DNA of 20,473 nt from Brachionus plicatilis (Eukaryota; Rotifera; Eurotatoria; Ploima; Brachionidae), in contig QEOQ01000511.1 in NCBI GenBank assembly GCA_010279815.1, forward strand, positions 469,668 through 490,140, read 5' to 3'. A program made the translations under genes and the position numbers. Below the pieces are notes generated by a model that saw nothing but the letters and a program-made list of their open reading frames with translations, was not told the DNA's origin and did no database searches. Positions 1-9,095 of the stretch are shown in pieces. The stretch's first letter is position 1, and the number at the start of each line of letters is the position of its first letter.

Positions 1-1035
1 CAGTTTTTTTTTCAAAATTTATACATGCTTTTTTTTTTGAATAAGATAATCAAAAAGACATATAATAACTTTATACTTAAGCTTTAATTATTTAATTTGG
101 CTTTAGCTGGAGCAAATAAGCAAATAAAGATTATTTTTTCTGGTACTAATTTTTATAATTAAGACCAAGTGTATTTTACAGAGTTTTTGCAGAAATAATG
201 CAATAATTAAGAACTAAGTTCTAGAGTAAAAAAATTTCAAAAATTAAAATTTCTGATTTATTTATTTTTATAAAAATAAAATATTTCGGCAAATTGAAGT
301 TTCAAATCAAATTTTAAGATCAAAAAAACCTTTTAAAATTTTAAAACTAAATTCATCTAATGATTTTAATAATTTTTAAGAAATAAATACTAAACATTTC
401 AAGACATGTTATGTCTAGTAATGATTCATTATCAAATTAAAGTCAAAATGATTGATCTCTAATTTATTTAACAAAAATAATCAATAATTTAAATAATTCA
501 GTTTAAGTTAATTCACATTTATAACTTTTATATCCGTTCATTCTTACAAAATTAATTTCATTTTCCCACTTAAATAAATTTTAAATTTGAAAACAATTAA
601 TTTTTTCGTCTTGAAAATTAAGTTTTCATTAAAATCAATTGAAATATTTAAACCTATTAAAGTTCAATAAAAAGGAACATTTTAAAATTTTAAATATGAA
701 AATAAACTTGACATAATATGTCAAATAATTGTTTTGAAAAAAAATTATATTTTCTCTATTATTAAAAAAAATATTTCAATTTATATTTTGATCTTTTGAT
801 CTTGATCTCAAACATCAATTTGCCAATATTTCTTTCAAAATTTTTTATTTAAAACAAGAAAAAAATTTATTCAGTCTACGAACAAACAGTTTTTTGGAAA
901 ATAATTGAGCTAAATGAAATATTTTAAATTATATAAAATTCTCTATTAAAAAAATATTATTATTCTTGATTAAAAATTTCTTGTAATCTTTATTATCTAT
1001 TTAGTTTAAAAACAATTATAAAAATATTTTTTTAG
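1..1035. other. AT-rich non-coding sequence upstream of the TTF2 exon (probable intron)
   Basis: I see no open exon here on either strand, only A/T runs and one copy of a dispersed direct repeat (about 602-825). The stretch ends in a T-rich tract and AG at 1034-1035, a credible splice acceptor for the exon that follows, so at least its right part is probably intron. No trace of the N-terminal SNF2 motifs (Walker A, DEAH) is visible. If it is one intron, it is at least 1,035 nt, against 45-58 nt for nearly all others in this window. Confidence 0.6.
602..825 (+). repeat. Direct repeat copy 1 (left of TTF2 exon)
   Basis: Positions 623-807 match 2592-2776 over 185 bp with only two mismatches and no indels (constant offset 1,969). 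Weaker similarity extends outward on both sides, to about 602 and 825. It contains an odd-length palindrome at 708-724 (arms TTGACATA and TATGTCAA around one A). I see no terminal inverted repeats or coding capacity, so it could be a non-autonomous mobile element or a segmental duplicate. Confidence 0.85.
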
Positions 1036-2071
1036 ACTCAACTCATGGATGGCATTTTTATCAGACTACTTGATACTGCGTCGTACCAAGGCAGATAAAA
1101 TGCACGGTTCTGACAAAAAAATAGTCGATTTGCCCGACAAGAACATTGAGATAATCAGAGTTAAATTAAACACCGAGGAAAAGACTATTTATGACAAAAT
1201 ATTCAATGAGTCAAAAGAAAAAGTCAAATCTTTTCTTCAAAATCAGCAAAACAGATTGCTTGGAAAAGCGACAAATAGCATGTCTGGCTCGGCAGTGAGT
1301 GAAATCTTTGTCTATTTGCTCAGATTGCGTCAAGCATGTTGTCATTTGAGTCTGCTGTCCGAATGTTTGGACATAAGCGAACTACAATCCATGAAATTGG
1401 AAGCCCAAGGCATAAATGACCTGATGGAAAACATGACTCTAAATGGAATGACAGACACCAATTCCAAATTGTCTGACATGACCCATTGTTTGAAAAGAGA
1501 ATATCTCAGCTCAAAAATGGGCAAGCTTATTGAAATGGTGGAAAAATTTTTGAGCGAATATCCTGATGACAAGCTGATTGTGGTGTCTCAATGGACTTCA
1601 GTTCTGTCTCTAGTGGCTGTGTATCTGAGAAAAAATAAAATTGAGTTTTGTGAAATAACTGGTCAAGTAAATCTAATTCGCCGCAATGAAATAGTGGAAG
1701 AATTTAATGTAAAAACAAATACCAAGCTCAGAATTATGCTGTTGTCATTGACTGCTGGTGGCGTTGGTCTAAATCTGGTCGGTGCAAATCGAATGTTCAT
1801 AATGGACATCCACTGGAATCCGGCGCTAGAACAACAAGCCATGGACAGAATTTACCGAGTCGGACAGCGAAAAGAGTGCTTTATATACAGAATTTTGTGC
1901 GAAAACACTATCGAAGAGAGAATTGAGGAAATTCAGCATCACAAACTGCAATTGGCACAGAAAATTGGTGGTGCATCGGCAGCCAACATACCTGGCATGG
2001 CGGCTGTTGGCAATGCCAAACTCACTATACACGACTTTAAGCTTTTGTTCAAAGATTTTGACAACAATTAA
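1036..2071 (+). CDS. TTF2: Transcription termination factor 2 (lodestar-like SNF2 ATPase), C-terminal part
   Basis: Family role: TTF2 is a nuclear dsDNA-dependent ATPase of the SNF2 family that releases RNA polymerase II transcripts, notably at mitosis. What is seen: the exon opens after an acceptor AG at 1034-1035, in frame with the residues LNSW, so the ATG at 1049 is internal rather than a true start. Counting from that Met, LRRTK lies at residues 10-14 and LLRLRQACCHLSLL, typical of the TTF2 branch, at 90-103. The helicase C-terminal lobe follows: VVSQWTSVL (178-186), TAGGVGLNL (235-243), HWNP (255-258) and DRIYRVGQ (266-273) with the arginine-finger residues. The end (KLTIHDFKLLF) also fits TTF2. 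The stop TAA is at 2069-2071 and an AATAAA at 2179. The N-terminal ATPase lobe is not in the window, so the gene is partial here. About 345 codons lack any intron. Confidence 0.9.
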
Positions 2072-2178
2072 ATTTTCTAATTTTCCATTTTTATTACAAA
2101 CAAAAGAAAAATTTTTAGAAAAAATCGATCATTTTATAAATAATTTTTATATTAACAATTGCAAATAATAAGGACTCA

Positions 2179-2184
2179 AATAAA
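2179..2184 (+). terminator. Polyadenylation signal AATAAA for TTF2
   Basis: Canonical hexamer about 108 nt after the TTF2 stop codon, within otherwise non-coding AT-rich sequence. In DNA this AT-rich chance matches are common, so assignment rests on position. Confidence 0.4.
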
Positions 2185-2570
2185 ATAGTTTTAATCTAGT
2201 TAATTTAAATTTTAGAGTTTAATGGTCCCTTAAACTTAAAAAACTATTACCCACAAATAACACCATGTTCACCAGAAACAAAAATCAATATAAGTTAAAC
2301 ACAATTTTTTGTAGTAAAAATAAAAATACTTATCATTTTCGGAATAAAAATATTTGTGTCGAAGACTAAACTAAATTGCTATTAATGTTAATTATTTTCT
2401 TAATATTAGAAATCCCAATCAAATAATAAAAAACTTATTAAAAAAAATTTTTTGTACTATTTAAAAAAAGTAAAAAGTAAAAAATGAAAAAAATAATTAT
2501 TTTAACACTTCAAAGTCTGGCGGGTAAAATTGATTCGATTTTAGGTTTTAAATTTCAAAAAACAGTTAAT

Positions 2571-2794
2571 ATTTTTGTCTTTAAAAGTAATTTTTCATTA
2601 AAATCAATTGAAATATTTAAACCTATTAAAGTTCAATAAAAAGGGACATTTTAAAATTTTAAATATGAAAATAAACTTGACATAATATGTCAAATAATTG
2701 TTTTGAAAAAAAATTATATTTTCTCTATTATTAAAAAAAATATTTTAATTTATATTTTGATCTTTTGATCTTGATCGCAAATTTCAATTTTCCC
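2571..2794 (+). repeat. Direct repeat copy 2 (right of TTF2)
   Basis: Second copy of the repeat at 602-825, in the same orientation. The core 2592-2776 differs from 623-807 at only two positions. The same palindrome is at 2677-2693. The very low divergence in AT-rich non-coding DNA points to recent duplication or transposition. Confidence 0.85.
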
Positions 2795-4261
2795 ACGCAT
2801 TGTACCACCAATATAAATGAAATTTTATTCAAATGCTAAAAGGAAGTGATGCTTTAGCCACTCTGGCAATTAAAACTCTTAGAGACAATTCAACCATTTT
2901 TTTAAAAGATGAATAAATATTAGTGGTATGGTAATTGTACATTTTTTCTTCAAATTGAAAAGGAAACTTGAAAATATTTTTTCATTTTGGAATTAAAAAA
3001 ATTGGTTTAATCACTCAATAAGTTCTGTGGAAATCTAAAAATAAAATATTCGGCATTAGATTATGTGTTTTTGCAATTTAAAAAAAAAATTGGATTTAAA
3101 TTTATAAATAACAAAGTCTAAAAACCTATCGCGCATTGTAGTTTAAATTAAACCTAAACGTGAAATCATCAAGAATTTGTGTTGTAAACAAAGAATTTAG
3201 GATTTATTCTAAAAATTTATTATAACTCATTATTTTAAGCATCAAAAAGAATATAAGTATCAATACTTAAAATAATTAATTTTGGTCTTTATTTCTTTCA
3301 TTAGCTATTTTTTTTTATGGTCAACAAAAAAAGATTTTTATCAAAAAGCACAGTTTTCTCTATTCTATTTAATTTTTGGGCCATGTTGAATAGAATATGA
3401 TTTTTTAACATTGATCTCATTTTTTTGAAAAAAGAGCTAACAAAATTAAAATTAAAATAGGAATTTTTTTGTGATCAAATCGATTTTAATTTCAAAATAT
3501 GGTTTTATTAAAATTAAATTTTTTTTCAAAATCAATTATTAAATAAAGTTTAAAAATGAATTATGACATTTTTAATTTATCTCTCTTTTTATTATTCATA
3601 AATTAACCAAAAGTGGTAAAGAACACCTGTCAATGCATCCTTAGAAAAATTTTTGGAGCTAATTTAGCTTTTTAGATTTTTTCTACCACTGCAATAATTT
3701 TGATGTGAATTTAAATTTTATTTGAAAAAATTATATTTTGCTAAAGCTAAATTATCCTTTTTTCTAGTTCAATAAAAATTCAATGTTATAAAATTGCCTA
3801 TATAAAAAAATTATTTGGTGATTATTTATTGATCAAATTATGGACATGATACCTATGGCCAAATTCTTTGTGAATACTTGATCACATAAAGACATGACCC
3901 TTTTTTACCAAAACTAAATAATTTTATTATCACCTTAAAAGTTTTTTTAAATGTATTAAATTTTTTTTTTTTATTTAACTTTCCATATGTACCGAGCTTA
4001 AGCAAAAGTAAAAAAATGATAAAAAAAACTAATTAGATTAACACTGGGAAGACCAAACTAAAAATTAAACTTTTCTATTAAGCTAATTTACGAAAAATTT
4101 GTGATTGAAAATTGAGAAAAAATTATTTGAATTAAAATCTAAAAATAAAATTAATAATTATGTTATTTTAAAAATCTTAGTTGAACTTGTTTCTAAAATG
4201 ACTCAGTTGCTTTAAAGTTCTAATAATGACTGAGGTACTTGAATTATTCTTATATTCTTCT

Positions 4262-4270
4262 ATTACGCAA
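4262..4270 (+). promoter_or_regulatory. ATTACGCAA motif upstream of M1
   Basis: The 9-mer ATTACGCAA starts 86 nt before the M1 start codon. The same 9-mer starts 95 nt before the M3 start codon (7639-7647), and the surrounding 16 nt agree at 14 positions. It resembles the C/EBP-type bZIP binding consensus RTTRCGYAA. M2 has no copy at the equivalent place. It could be a shared promoter element or a remnant of the gene duplication. Confidence 0.3.
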
Positions 4271-4347
4271 ATAATTACTTAATAAAAAATTTAAATTTCA
4301 TTATGAGAAAAGGTGGAAAATTTATTCCAAAATTTGATTATCAAATA

Positions 4348-5064
4348 ATGAAATTCCTATGTTTAGCGTTGATTTTGGCATTTAGCTTTATTCAAGTAAT
4401 TTTTATTTTTAAATAAGCTTTCCAAAATATTTCATATTTCTTAAGGAAATCGAATCTGGACAATTATGTTACTATTATCCTCGAAATTCCTTTGATAATC
4501 GAATTCGACCTACAATATTGTAGCTTTAATTTTCTTTTCTAAATAATTTTTTAAGAATTATAACTTTTAATTTCAGATGTCCTTATCGATGCTGTTCAAC
4601 ATTATATCCTCGCTCAGTTTCTGAAGCATGCTGCACAAATTATTTTAACATTGGCTGGTGGATATGGCTTATGTAATTTAATTAAAACTCAGATAAATTG
4701 GAAAAAAATTGATTTATTTAAGAATTGGCCTAGCATTTATATGTGTACCTGCGATCTTAGCCATTATTGTTATTATTTGTATCAAGTCTAAAAGTTAATT
4801 TTAAATTTTTAAATTATTTTTTGTTTTTAAATTTTATTTGAAGGAAAGCAAAAAGGGAAAATTATACGAGTGCCACCACCAGTACCAGTTTATACCAACG
4901 ACACTGTTTATTTCACTAACGAAGCCAGTCCTCCCATGTATTCAGATCTTTATAATGAGCAATCAAATCCAACTTATAATCCGACTGCTTTTTCTGTCAA
5001 TAACTCACAAATTGCGAATGGCAATTCTGAACAAATACTTTCCATTGTGCCGACAAAAAAATAG
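4348..5064 (+). CDS. M1: six-cysteine single-pass membrane protein, Shisa/VOPP1-like
   Basis: Five exons: 4348-4395, 4446-4519, 4577-4672, 4723-4793, 4844-5064, with introns of 50, 57, 50 and 50 nt, giving 169 residues. Exon 1 is a signal peptide (MKFLCLALILAFSFIQ). The luminal part has six cysteines ordered C (in LCYYYP), C, CC, CC (in YPRSVSEACC). A WWIWL anchor leads into a membrane segment (about residues 72-94), followed by the basic stretch KSKRKQKGK. The cytoplasmic tail has PPMY (126-129, a PPxY WW-domain ligand) and NPTY (138-141, an NPxY motif as bound by PTB/clathrin adaptors). The order C, C, CC, CC then TM then a Pro/Tyr-rich tail matches the Shisa-like STMC6 superfamily (Shisa, VOPP1, WBP1, CYYR1), whose members act as membrane adaptors; which branch I cannot say. 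The 5' ATG is the only one preceding the signal peptide. AATAAA follows at 5083. M1 is the most divergent of three tandem paralogues. Confidence 0.8.
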
Positions 5065-5082
5065 TGTTAAATTATTACTTTT

Positions 5083-5088
5083 AATAAA
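5083..5088 (+). terminator. Polyadenylation signal AATAAA for M1
   Basis: Canonical hexamer 18 nt past the M1 stop codon, consistent with a very short 3' UTR. Confidence 0.5.
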
Positions 5089-5227
5089 GATTTTTTATTA
5101 TAATTTTTGCTGTCTAAAATTAAACTCTAAAATTAAATATTGAAAAATTGAATTTTTTCAAAACTAATTAAAAATTTATTTCTCTTTTGAGTGTAAACAG
5201 ATAGGGCTGGTAGACAGGTTCTTTAAA

Positions 5228-5331
5228 ACCGGTTTCAAATCGTATTTATGCTATGCCGGTTTTAAAATAATGCCGGTTCATAGAGCCGGTTTCAAAATAG
5301 AACTGGTTTTCTATACCAGTTTCAAGATTTC
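5228..5331 (+). repeat. Subterminal repeats of the hAT element
   Basis: About six degenerate copies of a motif near CCGGTTTCAAAAT start at roughly 5228, 5255, 5272, 5285, 5303 and 5315. Inverted copies occur at 5951-5978. Subterminal repeats of this kind serve as transposase binding sites in hAT elements; that role is inferred here. Confidence 0.55.
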
Positions 5332-5465
5332 AAAGCTGTTTTTTTCGATATACATTTTTTTTAATTAAATAGAGTTATAATTCAAAGAATATTTATTTTC
5401 AAAATTAAAAAAAAATTTGGAAAAATATTTTTCTTAATAAAAACAATACCCTGATTAAATATTTA

Positions 5466-5711
5466 TTATGTGATTGTTAATCCAGCTGCCGAAAAAGTTT
5501 GTTCAGAGGGGACACTAGTAGGACAAACGCTTAAATAATCTCTAACGATTCTGTTTAAATATTTTAAGTTTGATTTTGACCACCATGCAATTACATCGAA
5601 ACCAGGTAGGTTTTCTACTCTGGATGAGTTTAAGTATTGAACAAGCTCTGATGATAATCTACTGTTCGTGACGCAGTTTTTATTTAATAAAATCCTTTCA
5701 ATCATTGTCAT
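5466..5711 (-). pseudogene. hAT transposase C-terminal dimerisation domain fragment
   Basis: An 81-codon open segment with the hallmarks of the hAT dimerisation domain: a leucine-rich start (SSELVQYLNSS), the WW pair in FDVIAWWSKSN, then RDYLSVCPTSVPSEQTFSAA (close to the family's TSxPSErxFSxaG motif). It ends with TAA at 5466-5468 just after that motif. The RNase H-like catalytic core (DDE residues), the zinc finger and the N-terminus are missing. Upstream in its orientation (5712-5950) only AT-rich sequence follows. It cannot encode a working transposase alone. The reading frame is still uninterrupted, so decay is not far advanced. Confidence 0.8.
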
Positions 5712-6000
5712 TTTTTTTCTTTTGAATAAAAAAATTTAAAAAAAAGGAAAAAAGAAACTTAAAATAGATTATTTGATATTTTAACTCGTTTTGGCTTTTA
5801 ATTAATAGCAATTTAAAAAAATAATCCTATTATACAAATGTTGTAAAAAAAAGTTAAAAAGGATCATCGAATAAAGGATTTTAATTAAAAGAATAGTAAC
5901 AAAAAAGTTTTACTCGCAAAAATTTTTTAATCAAAAAAAAACAGATTCTAAAAACCGGTTCTATTTTGAAACCGGCTCTTAAAACCTGTTCTATTGTGAA

Positions 6001-6596
6001 AATTTTTGAACTATTTTTTAGTCAAATCATTTAATTTTTTCTTAGAAAAATAAAATAAAACAAAGAATACAATAATTAAAGAATATTTATTAAAAAAAAT
6101 CAATTTAAATTAAAAAAAAAAGCCTAAGATTCAATGAAATTTTTTACAAAAAAAAACAAAAAACAATCGTTTATCTATTTTTTGTTTATCTATTGGTTTT
6201 TATTTACTCCAGCAAAAACTAAAAAACATTTTTTAAATTTTTAAAAATCAAAGTTTAAAGAAAATGGTTAAGTAAAATAATTTATTTGAAAAACAAAATT
6301 TTTGGAGAATTTTAATTGTTTCATAAAATTGACACTCTAAGTTTAAAAATAGATTGACGCAATAAAATTTTTAGATTGTGTATTAACCAGAATTTTAAGT
6401 TAAAATTAAATGTTTAAATATTTATTTTCATCAAAAAATGGCAACATGCAATCATTTTTAATGAAATTAGAAAAATTTCCAAGGCAACAAAGTTCTTTGT
6501 AACCTAAAACTTAAGAAAATTTCCCAATTTTTTTATAATACTTTCACTAAAAAAATGTTTATTTAAAAACCATAAAATTATTCATTTTTAACAAAA
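6001..6596. other. AT-rich intergenic spacer before M2
   Basis: Simple AT-rich sequence between the hAT remnant and M2, with long A and T runs. I see no exon or RNA gene and no clear TATA element. The ATTACGCAA motif found upstream of M1 and M3 is absent. Confidence 0.5.
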
Positions 6597-7373
6597 ATGC
6601 ATATTTTAACTTTAATTTTGGTAATTACTTTGAATCTGATTCAAGTAATATTTTTAAAATAAAAAATTATCAATAATTTTTAAAAAATTTCATTTAGCAT
6701 GCACATTCATCTGTGAGATGTTCATATTATCCATATGGTAGATCGTACAAGTACACAACAATGTAAAATCAATTTCTTTAATTTACTTTTTGCCTAAAAA
6801 ATATTTGCCTAGATGTTCGGAACGATGTTGCCAAGCTTCTTATCCTCGAACAGTATCAGAGGCCTGCTGTCAAAATAGCGCAATTGATTGGTGGTGGTAC
6901 TTAGTGTAATTACATTTAAATATCAAAACTTTAAATATTGGGAATAATTATCTTTAATTTAAGTATAGGAATATTATTAGTATGCTGCTTGCCTTGTATT
7001 ATAGTGATTGTGATAGTGGTTTGCTATAAATCTAAAAGTAAAAAATTATCTTATATAATTAAAATTTTTAATTATTTTTAAAACAGAGAAGGGAAGAGTG
7101 GTAAATATGGTACCAGCACCAGCTACGCAAAATGGTTCCACTACAATCCACATAAAAACTGATCCAATGCCTCCAGCTTACATGGCAAACAACTTGAATC
7201 AACAAAATGGAATGTATCAACCAGTAAATCCAACTTACAACTCAATGGCTCATCCTGTCAACAACACCAATTATTCGTCCAATCTTGGTCAAAATGGTGA
7301 TCAAATATTTCCGGTTTTACCGCCATCAACTAATCCACAAATGGTCAATCAATCTTACCAAGCTTATGCATAG
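6597..7373 (+). CDS. M2: six-cysteine single-pass membrane protein, Shisa/VOPP1-like
   Basis: Five exons: 6597-6644, 6698-6762, 6813-6905, 6964-7037, 7087-7373, with introns of 53, 50, 58 and 49 nt, giving 188 residues. Intron phases (0, 2, 2, 1) match M1 and M3. There is a signal peptide (MHILTLILVITLNLIQ), then RCSYYPYG, CSERCC and SYPRTVSEACC, six luminal cysteines in all. WWWYL leads into the membrane helix (ILLVCCLPCIIVIVIVVC), then basic YKSKKKGR. The tail has PPAY at residues 122-125 and NPTY at 141-144, and is rich in N, Q, P and Y. These motifs are known ligands of WW-domain (NEDD4-type) and PTB/clathrin-adaptor proteins. Exon 5 is almost identical to that of M3 while the other exons differ, which suggests gene conversion. 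The exon 3 donor and exon 4 acceptor were chosen because they restore the conserved frame (LVIGILL). Possible polyadenylation signals lie at 7411 and 7416. Confidence 0.8.
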
Positions 7374-7410
7374 GATTTTTTTCAATATATTTAGAAAAAA
7401 AAAATTTGAG

Positions 7411-7421
7411 AATAAAATAAA
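7411..7421 (+). terminator. Overlapping polyadenylation signals for M2
   Basis: AATAAAATAAA at 7411-7421 holds two overlapping hexamers, 37 nt beyond the M2 stop codon. Confidence 0.45.
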
Positions 7422-7638
7422 TTTTGAAATAACAATGTTTTGAATTTTCTACTGATTCGTATTTAATTAAAATTTCATTTTTTTTAGGCCTATATTATAG
7501 AAAATTTTTTTGAATTTAAGTATAATTATAAAAATACTTCAGTTATACATTTTTAATTGTTTAAAAAATCCAAGGTTACTAAATCTCTTAAACATTAAAA
7601 AACACGATTTATTTTAATAAATTAATGCTAATGCTTTT

Positions 7639-7647
7639 ATTACGCAA
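7639..7647 (+). promoter_or_regulatory. ATTACGCAA motif upstream of M3
   Basis: Same 9-mer, at nearly the same distance from the start codon, as the motif upstream of M1 at 4262-4270. It resembles a C/EBP-type bZIP site. Function not shown. Confidence 0.3.
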
Positions 7648-7733
7648 ACAATCTTACATTTTTATAACCAGCTCACGGAATAAATAGCAAATAAACAATT
7701 TTTTTTATTTAAAATCTAAATTTTTTGTTTAAA

Positions 7734-8599
7734 ATGACAAGTTTAGGCTTATTTGTTTTGTACACATTAATATATTTGGTCCAAGTAAATTTTGAAATAA
7801 AAATTTTTAATTTTTTAAATTAAAATATTCAAAAGCAAATACATTCATCTGTTCTGTGCTCCTATTATCCATATGGTTCATGGTCATTTGAATACTATAC
7901 TTCGTACTAACTAATTTATGGTTTTTCTAGGGAAGTGCCAATTAGATTATTTTTCTATTATAAAACGGCTATTTTGGCACTTTTGATTAATTTGTTTTAT
8001 CTAAAAATTTTATATCAAGATGCTCGGATCGATGTTGTGCTACATCATATCCGCGCTCAATTTCTGAAGCATGCTGCAAGGATTATGAATATGATACTGA
8101 TATTTCATGGTGGGGATGGCTTCTGTATTATTTTATAAATTTAAGATTTTTAAATATTTTTTTTAATTTTGATTTTAGAATTGGATTAGGAATTGTCTGC
8201 TGTTTACCGTGTATAATAGTGGCCTTAATTGTAATTTGTATTAAGTGCTGTAAATCTAAAAGTAAAAAATATCTAAAAATTATTAATTATTTCTAAAATA
8301 TATTTAAAAAAGAGAAGGGAAGAGTGGTAAATATGGGACCAGCGAATGGCTTACAAAATGGTTCCACTACAATCCATATAAAAACTGATCCAATGCCTCC
8401 AGCTTACATGGCAAACAACTTGAATCAACAAAATGGAATGTATCAACCAGTAAATCCAACTTACAACTCAATGGCTCATCCTGTCAACAACACCAATTAT
8501 TCATCCAATCTTGGTCAAAATGGTGATCAAATATTTCCGGTTTTACCGCCATCAACTAATCCACAAATGGTCAATCAATCTTACCAAGCTTATGCATAA
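7734..8599 (+). CDS. M3: six-cysteine single-pass membrane protein, Shisa/VOPP1-like
   Basis: Five exons: 7734-7784, 7836-7903, 8020-8124, 8179-8261, 8313-8599, with introns of 51, 116, 54 and 51 nt, giving 197 residues. There is a signal peptide (MTSLGLFVLYTLIYLVQ). Then come LCSYYPYG, CSDRCC and SYPRSISEACC, again six luminal cysteines. ISWWGWLLIG enters the membrane helix (IVCCLPCIIVALIVICI), followed by KCCKSKKKGR with two extra cysteines just inside the membrane. The tail has PPAY (131-134) and NPTY (150-153). Exon 5 is 287 nt, exactly as in M2, and nearly identical to it, while exons 1-4 and all introns differ. Intron 2 is twice the usual size and contains a second acceptor-like TTTTTCTAG at 7922-7930. 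Using that site would shift the frame and lose the cysteine motif, so I reject it. AATAAA at 8658 fits the 3' end. Confidence 0.8.
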
Positions 8600-8657
8600 T
8601 AAGATGTATTATGATATTAGTTGATTAAAAATTTTAAAAAAAATTTAAATTTCATTG

Positions 8658-8663
8658 AATAAA
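8658..8663 (+). terminator. Polyadenylation signal AATAAA for M3
   Basis: Canonical hexamer 59 nt after the M3 stop codon. Confidence 0.45.
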
Positions 8664-8977
8664 TAGTGCTTACATTGTGGTAATTAGTTTATATCTTTTT
8701 TAATTTTTTTTAAGTAAGTTTTTAATTTTCGAATTAGTCTTTTTATTCCAAGATATCCCTCTTTTTATGTAATTAGCTTAATTTTTGACTAATAAAAATT
8801 TGTCTTAAAATAATTGCATTCATTTTATTTTTTGATGGCATTTATCAACTTCCTTATTGCACAAATAAAACTTATTTAATAATTTAGCTGCTAAAGACAC
8901 AATTATTAAATGTTATTAGTAAAATAATTCCAAAACTATAATCAAAATATTTATTACCAAAAATTGAATATTAAATT

Positions 8978-8988
8978 TTTATTTTATT
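8978..8988 (-). terminator. Polyadenylation signals for caveolin A
   Basis: Two overlapping AATAAA hexamers on the minus strand, about 108 nt beyond the caveolin A stop codon. Confidence 0.4.
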
Positions 8989-9095
8989 TAATTTAAATAG
9001 AATTAATTAATTTTGTTAATTTCTAGAATAAAAAATAAATTTTTACACAAACGACCTTAGTTTTAAAAGCGATTAGCCAAAGTCTACTTTGAGTT

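Larger units (their letters stand above)
2072..4347. other. AT-rich intergenic region between TTF2 and the first six-Cys membrane protein gene
   Basis: An AATAAA polyadenylation signal for TTF2 lies at 2179-2184. The second copy of the direct repeat occupies about 2571-2794. The rest is AT-rich sequence with long homopolymer runs, and I find no exon, tRNA or other gene on either strand. A motif ATTACGCAA at 4262-4270 is discussed separately as a possible upstream element of the next gene. Confidence 0.6.
5202..5995 (-). mobile_element. Degenerate, internally deleted hAT transposon
   Basis: The element is bounded on the left by TAGGGCTGGTAGACAGGTTC (5202-5221), a hAT-like end. At the right, the reverse complement reads GAACAGG near 5984-5990, which resembles the left end before similarity is lost. 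Inside both ends lie repeats of a CCGGTTTCAAAAT-like motif. The pair 5283-5310 and 5951-5978 forms a 28-bp inverted repeat with one mismatch. Between the ends is a minus-strand fragment of hAT transposase (5466-5711). I cannot find a clean 8-bp target-site duplication. The element separates M1 from M2. Confidence 0.65.
7374..7733. other. Spacer between M2 and M3
   Basis: The spacer contains overlapping AATAAA hexamers for M2 (7411-7416 and 7416-7421) and an ATTACGCAA motif at 7639-7647, 95 nt before the M3 start. A stretch GGAATAAATAGC near 7678 could act as a TATA-like element. No coding potential is seen. Confidence 0.5.
8600..9095. other. Convergent intergenic region between M3 and caveolin A
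   Basis: Both neighbouring genes end here. An AATAAA at 8658-8663 serves the plus strand (M3). Minus-strand AATAAA hexamers, seen as TTTATT at 8978-8983 and 8983-8988, would serve caveolin A. No coding segment is seen. Confidence 0.5.

Noticed and set aside
1342..1572. Minus-strand open frame inside the TTF2 exon
   Set aside because: It is antisense to strong helicase motifs and has no recognisable domain; a shadow of the real gene.
1923..2168. Plus-strand open frame overlapping the TTF2 3' end
   Set aside because: Out of frame with the conserved protein and running into the AT-rich 3' flank.
7935..8138. Open frame spanning M3 intron 2 and exon 3
   Set aside because: It reads exon 3 in the wrong frame and loses the cysteine block and YPRSISEACC that are conserved in M1 and M2.
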